From positions 558,001 through 622,000 of the forward strand of contig JAJNNX010000011.1 in the NCBI GenBank assembly GCA_023159155.1: a stretch of 64,000 nucleotides of DNA, read 5' to 3'. The notes under the pieces were generated by a model. That model worked only from the letters and a program-made list of their open reading frames with translations, searched no databases and was not told the DNA's origin. Every line of letters starts with the position of its first letter. The stretch's first letter is position 1. The stretch is from Ustulina deusta. Taxonomy: Eukaryota > Ascomycota > Sordariomycetes > Xylariales > Xylariaceae. The position numbers were made by a program, and so were the translations under genes. Of this stretch, positions 60,279-64,000 are shown one piece after another.

Positions 60279-61639
60279 CACTGCGTCGATCGGTAGGCAG
60301 AAGATATCGTGAGACTTCCCTGAGCTTGCGGGGTGGGACCTACTGTAGATTCTGACGGACCCCTGTCCGGGAGGATCCGAAAGCCAGCAGCCCCCACGCC
60401 CGAGCTGAAGTTCCCAGACACAATAGTTGTTGGCCCTTTGTAGAAAGTTGCTCCTTGACTAACTCGAATGGTGAACCAGGCCATGGCGTCGTCTATTTTG
60501 CCGCTATTGGGGGTTCTCTCCATAAAACTAGCGTCTCCTCGTTGCGGGACTTATGTAGGATCGACTTCGTTTTGTGCGTCCGGGCGAAAACTTATGCCTT
60601 CCGTTTTAGACGAGCTTGCACTCAGGGTTCGCGACGTCACTGTCGGCGACGTTGCTTGCACGGTCAAACTTCACCGCATTCATCCCTTCAATCTCCCCCT
60701 CCGAGCTGAACAGGGTGCAAAAGCCTCGCACCAGAAGGCCGAGTCGAGACGGTTGTGAGTAGACCGAGAGCATTAAACACGGCTACTTCATTGTGCTCTC
60801 TCATCTCTTTCCGGCTACATGCTCCGTCGCCGTAGACGAAGCCTGGAACGGGCAGCAGAGAACCGACGACTCGGAGAGAACAGGGCCGGATCTCAGTAAT
60901 CCGGCTAGATAACCACCCCGAGCAATAGTCACGAACGAACCTCGACTCTCTGGGCGATCAGGGCCATCGCCATCCCATCTCTGGCGCGCGATGCATGAAA
61001 TCCTAGGTAGCTCGGCCCCTTACGGCGGTTGTATAGTTGTTTATTCATTTGTGCGCTGGCTTCCCATGGAATATTTACGCGCAACTCTTCAAGTTGCAAC
61101 AAGTATCTAACATTGGGGGGCATGATGAATAATTACCTACGCAGCCTACTTCTAAGGAAGTTGTGATAATACAAGTGAAGAGATGAATTTGTTTATATTT
61201 TATATTTGAGACCTTAATCAAATAGATGTATTCACCAGACGTTGTGAATCCTCTTGTCAAGTTCTGCACACGAAATCCGCGGTAATATTGTATCATATGG
61301 GTCGGTTATGAAATGAACAGAGTTTTATGAAATGAACAGAGTTTGGTATTTATTGTTGTACACGCTTATTGTACACACGGATTGAGAACTTTGATGATAA
61401 TAACAGGCGTCCTCGTCCAATTATGCATATGCCAGTAGAGGTGAGAAACCATCCCGGTAGTCCCACCATCGTATATTTCTTCGATGCCCCCGAACTCCAA
61501 TGCTATGCCGTGGGGTTTTGACCAACCCCTAGCCCTCTTGTTTTGTACAGAATTAAGGTGGGCACAATTATAACCTCAGCGCGCAGACAGTGAGTGCCAC
61601 GCTCGCGGGCTTAAAAACTCGTCATGTGCCGGGTCAAAT
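60279..61639. other. Intergenic, HET promoter and 3' flank of C6 regulator
   Basis: No coding signal recognised. A short direct repeat, ATGAAATGAACAGAGTTT, occurs twice at 61,310-61,345. Confidence 0.5.
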
Positions 61640-63952
61640 TCACCGCGTGAAGTCCATGGATGAAAAGTCCAACTTGGAAAAGTCAAACCCTCCGTAAGGC
61701 AACAATTGCTGTTGGGTATTAGCATCGCTGTCCATCGTTAAGTTCCCCCACATGTCTAAATTTATATTCGGCGTGTCTATATTACTTCCTAGAAACTGGT
61801 TCATCTCGCCTAGATCGAGCGACATCTGTTGATAAGGCGGCGTCTGCTGTAGCAAGAAATGCTGCGACGCCGTGACGGGTGACTCCGAAGAAGCCGAGTA
61901 TGAGGATGGCGCACGGGAAAGCGACATGAACTGACGGAGGCGCTGAACGAATTCAGGGACATCGGCTTGTTGCCCACACTGCGCGAGCGCCCGCTCCCGT
62001 ACGGCCCAAGCTTTGAGTGTGAATTGGGCTTGACGTTCGATTTTCTTCTGTGAAAGATCGAACAAGTCGGGATGAAGCTCGTAGAGCGAGTCGAGGGCAG
62101 TCCAAGCGCGCTCGGTAAGCTTTCCCGTCGGCCTCTTGTAAAGCTTGATAGTGAAAAGAAGAAGAGCATCAAGTTGGAAGCCCCCCCTGATAAACCACAA
62201 GAACCCTGTGGTGGACATGCGTTTATAGATTGCGATGTTTCTCGTGTGGCTGTCAATGAAGGATTTGAACAAACTGTCAACCTGGTCAAATATCTCCGTT
62301 CCCCATTCAGGCTGTTCGTGCATCGGGGTCATAATGTCTTTCATCTTAGCAATGAATAGAGGGCGTATTGTCGAAGCAGCTTCTTGGACACCCCCCTGGG
62401 TCGGATCGACATATTTTCGTTCGAATTCGGCCAAGTCTGCGTCGATTTCGTCAACGAGGGCACGGTACGCCTCGATTGGGCCGGCGGAAACTTGTTGTGA
62501 ATTGGGCTCGCACCCCCCGGTATGACCACGTAGCGCGATGAAGGCGGCTTCGAAGGCGGGGAACGACCTGCTCGTGAACTTCCCGTACTGATAAATTACA
62601 AGGACAAACGCCATTTCTGTGGGGCAATCTCGGGCTACAAGAGGCTCCATTGAGTCTGGGGACATGTCCGCGTCGTTGAGGTTGAGGGGCATCTTGGTGT
62701 CCCAATTTGAAGCAACCCAAGAATGGCTGAGACCAGACAACATAGCATTCCTAGAATCTTGCGTAACAGCATGCCACCATATCCTTCGTCGCATCTCAGT
62801 CTCGAAAGGCGAGAGATTAAATTGCTCGCCATCGCGATGATAGCCCATTTTCTGAGCAACGCGCATGACAGTACCACCCATAATCCAAATTGAATGGCTG
62901 TCGTTACGACCATGCAATGCGCTCTATAGAAGTACCTGTTAGTAGTGACCCCCAAATCTGAAAAGAGCGACGGTACCATGTAAAGTAAAAGGGCCTGTAA
63001 TATGGCCATGTTGTAATTTTTCAAAAAGTTGGACCGAGTCAGGGCGAGTTTTGTGCCACGAGTGAACCGGCTCAAGGCTTCATCGCGGGTCATACCAAGA
63101 AATTGAATCACTTCTTGGGTAGTGAGTGATACCACAGTCATGGTGTAGATAGAAAAGAGGAGAGCCTGATGCGCCAACGGAACTTGATTGATGTCGGCAG
63201 CGGCGTTCATCACAATTGGCTGTACGCTGGGGACATGGATTATTTTAGTTAGGGGGTTAACACGGTCAAGAAAAAGTTGCCATATCCTAAAGACATTGAC
63301 AAGGCTATTCATTAAGGAATGAGTCAGCAAGTGTAACGTCTCAAGTATTTCATCGCAATTGAAAAGAGGGGGGGAATTGAATAAAAAAAATAAAGAAAAT
63401 AAAAACTTCCGAGGAACAAAATACGCACTCTGGCTGTAGTTCTTGCAGATTAATGGCTGCATCCTCAACGCCGAGGAAAAGGTCGGCATTGTTGTCGGGC
63501 GAGAGGCCGACTGTACCTGACTCAGATTCCTCGTCTCCGTCGTCGATAATATTTCTCATTGCTGCAAGCTAGAAACAAGGTCAGAGACGACGAGCGCGGT
63601 GCGGGTTGGGAGAGAGCGGCGACTATACCTGTTCGTGAAAGCTGATCCGGACGTAATTGTCCATGAAACGATCGTTGCCATCCTCCTTGATAACCTTCCC
63701 GGGCGTCGTAAAGACTGGCTTAATGTCATCTTCTACCTTGGCTGCCGGCGACGAGGTGAGCTGGCTGCTACTGGGACTACTACTGCTGGGTGCCGCGGCG
63801 GCGAGGGGCGGTTCCGCTTGGGCGGGAACGTTGCCGTCGGCGTACTGCTTGAGCAGCTGTTCACAGCGGGCCAGCCGCTCGAGAAGATCCTGGTTTGGGC
63901 GACGACGTTTATGTGGTGGGGCTGGAGTGCTTGGTTTGCAAGCGATTTTGGC
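61640..63952 (-). CDS. Zn2Cys6-type transcription factor with Fungal_trans domain (5' partial)
   Basis: Exons in the window: 63952-63629, 63568-63429, 63304-62977, 62923-61640 (introns 60, 124 and 53 bp; the last has TACTAAC). They join to 2,076 nt, ending at TGA 61642-61640. A CCCCAG acceptor precedes 63952, so the upstream exon, expected to hold most of the zinc cluster, is cut by the window edge. The first visible residues (KIACKP..., HKRRRPNQDLLERLARCEQLLKQY) are the usual linker and coiled coil after such a cluster. The middle homology region reads NVFRIWQLFLDRVNPLTKIIHVPS, LLLYM, LHGRNDSHSIWIMGG, AQKMGYHRDGE and ETEMRRRIWWHAVTQD, all hallmarks of Fungal_trans (PF04082). The tail is Gln/Ser-rich and ends FDFSKLDFSSMDFTR, a likely activation region. 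Target genes are unknown. Confidence 0.85.
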
Positions 63953-64000
63953 CTGGGGTCTGTCTCAGCAAACAAGCCTCTTTGTGAGTGCGCCGGGGCG

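Overview
The window looks like an accessory, probably subtelomeric or repeat-bordered part of the nuclear genome of a filamentous ascomycete (Pezizomycotina; Sordariomycetes such as Xylariales are plausible, but this is inference). The evidence is short GT...AG introns with CTAAC/CTGAC-like branch sites, a HET-domain gene, Zn2Cys6 and Fungal_trans-type regulators, a fungal Grainyhead-like factor, and a block with the signature of repeat-induced point mutation (RIP).

Region 1 (1 to about 14,620) is an extremely AT-rich isochore of RIP-destroyed transposons. The first 4.2 kb holds a plus-strand Ty3/Gypsy pol relic in which reverse transcriptase, RNase H, integrase core and a C-terminal chromodomain-like segment can still be read. 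At 5,249-12,540 lies a full-length LTR retrotransposon with two 254-bp LTRs and an intact 5-bp target duplication (TAGTT); it probably reads on the minus strand and is inserted into further AT-rich relics.

Region 2 (14.6-21.3 kb) returns abruptly to normal base composition. It holds the C-terminal stub of a berberine-bridge-type FAD oxidase, a short Fungal_trans_2-type regulator, a broken beta-tubulin copy and an intact MFS (DHA1-like) transporter. This could be the remnant of a secondary-metabolite cluster with a resistance-type tubulin, but that is inference.

Region 3 (21.3-58 kb) is gene-poor. It contains an unrecognised 391-codon ORF, two paralogous mating-type-like HMG-box genes in opposite orientation about 25 kb apart (25.2-27.0 kb, plus; 50.6-52.6 kb, minus), and between them the Grainyhead/CP2 factor (35.3-38.5 kb, minus, with a 14-nt first exon). 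The long intergenic spaces carry minisatellites and a dispersed TACCTAGGTA-like word.

The HMG pair is the most unusual feature. Both genes have the same three-exon structure with the same intron phases, one intron splitting the serine codon of the HMG box as in MAT1-2-1. Both also carry an in-frame TAG between the conserved N-terminal domain and the HMG box, with the frame open on either side.

Region 4 (58.1-64.0 kb) has a HET-domain protein and a Zn2Cys6/Fungal_trans regulator, both on the minus strand. The regulator runs off the right edge, so its zinc cluster lies outside the window.
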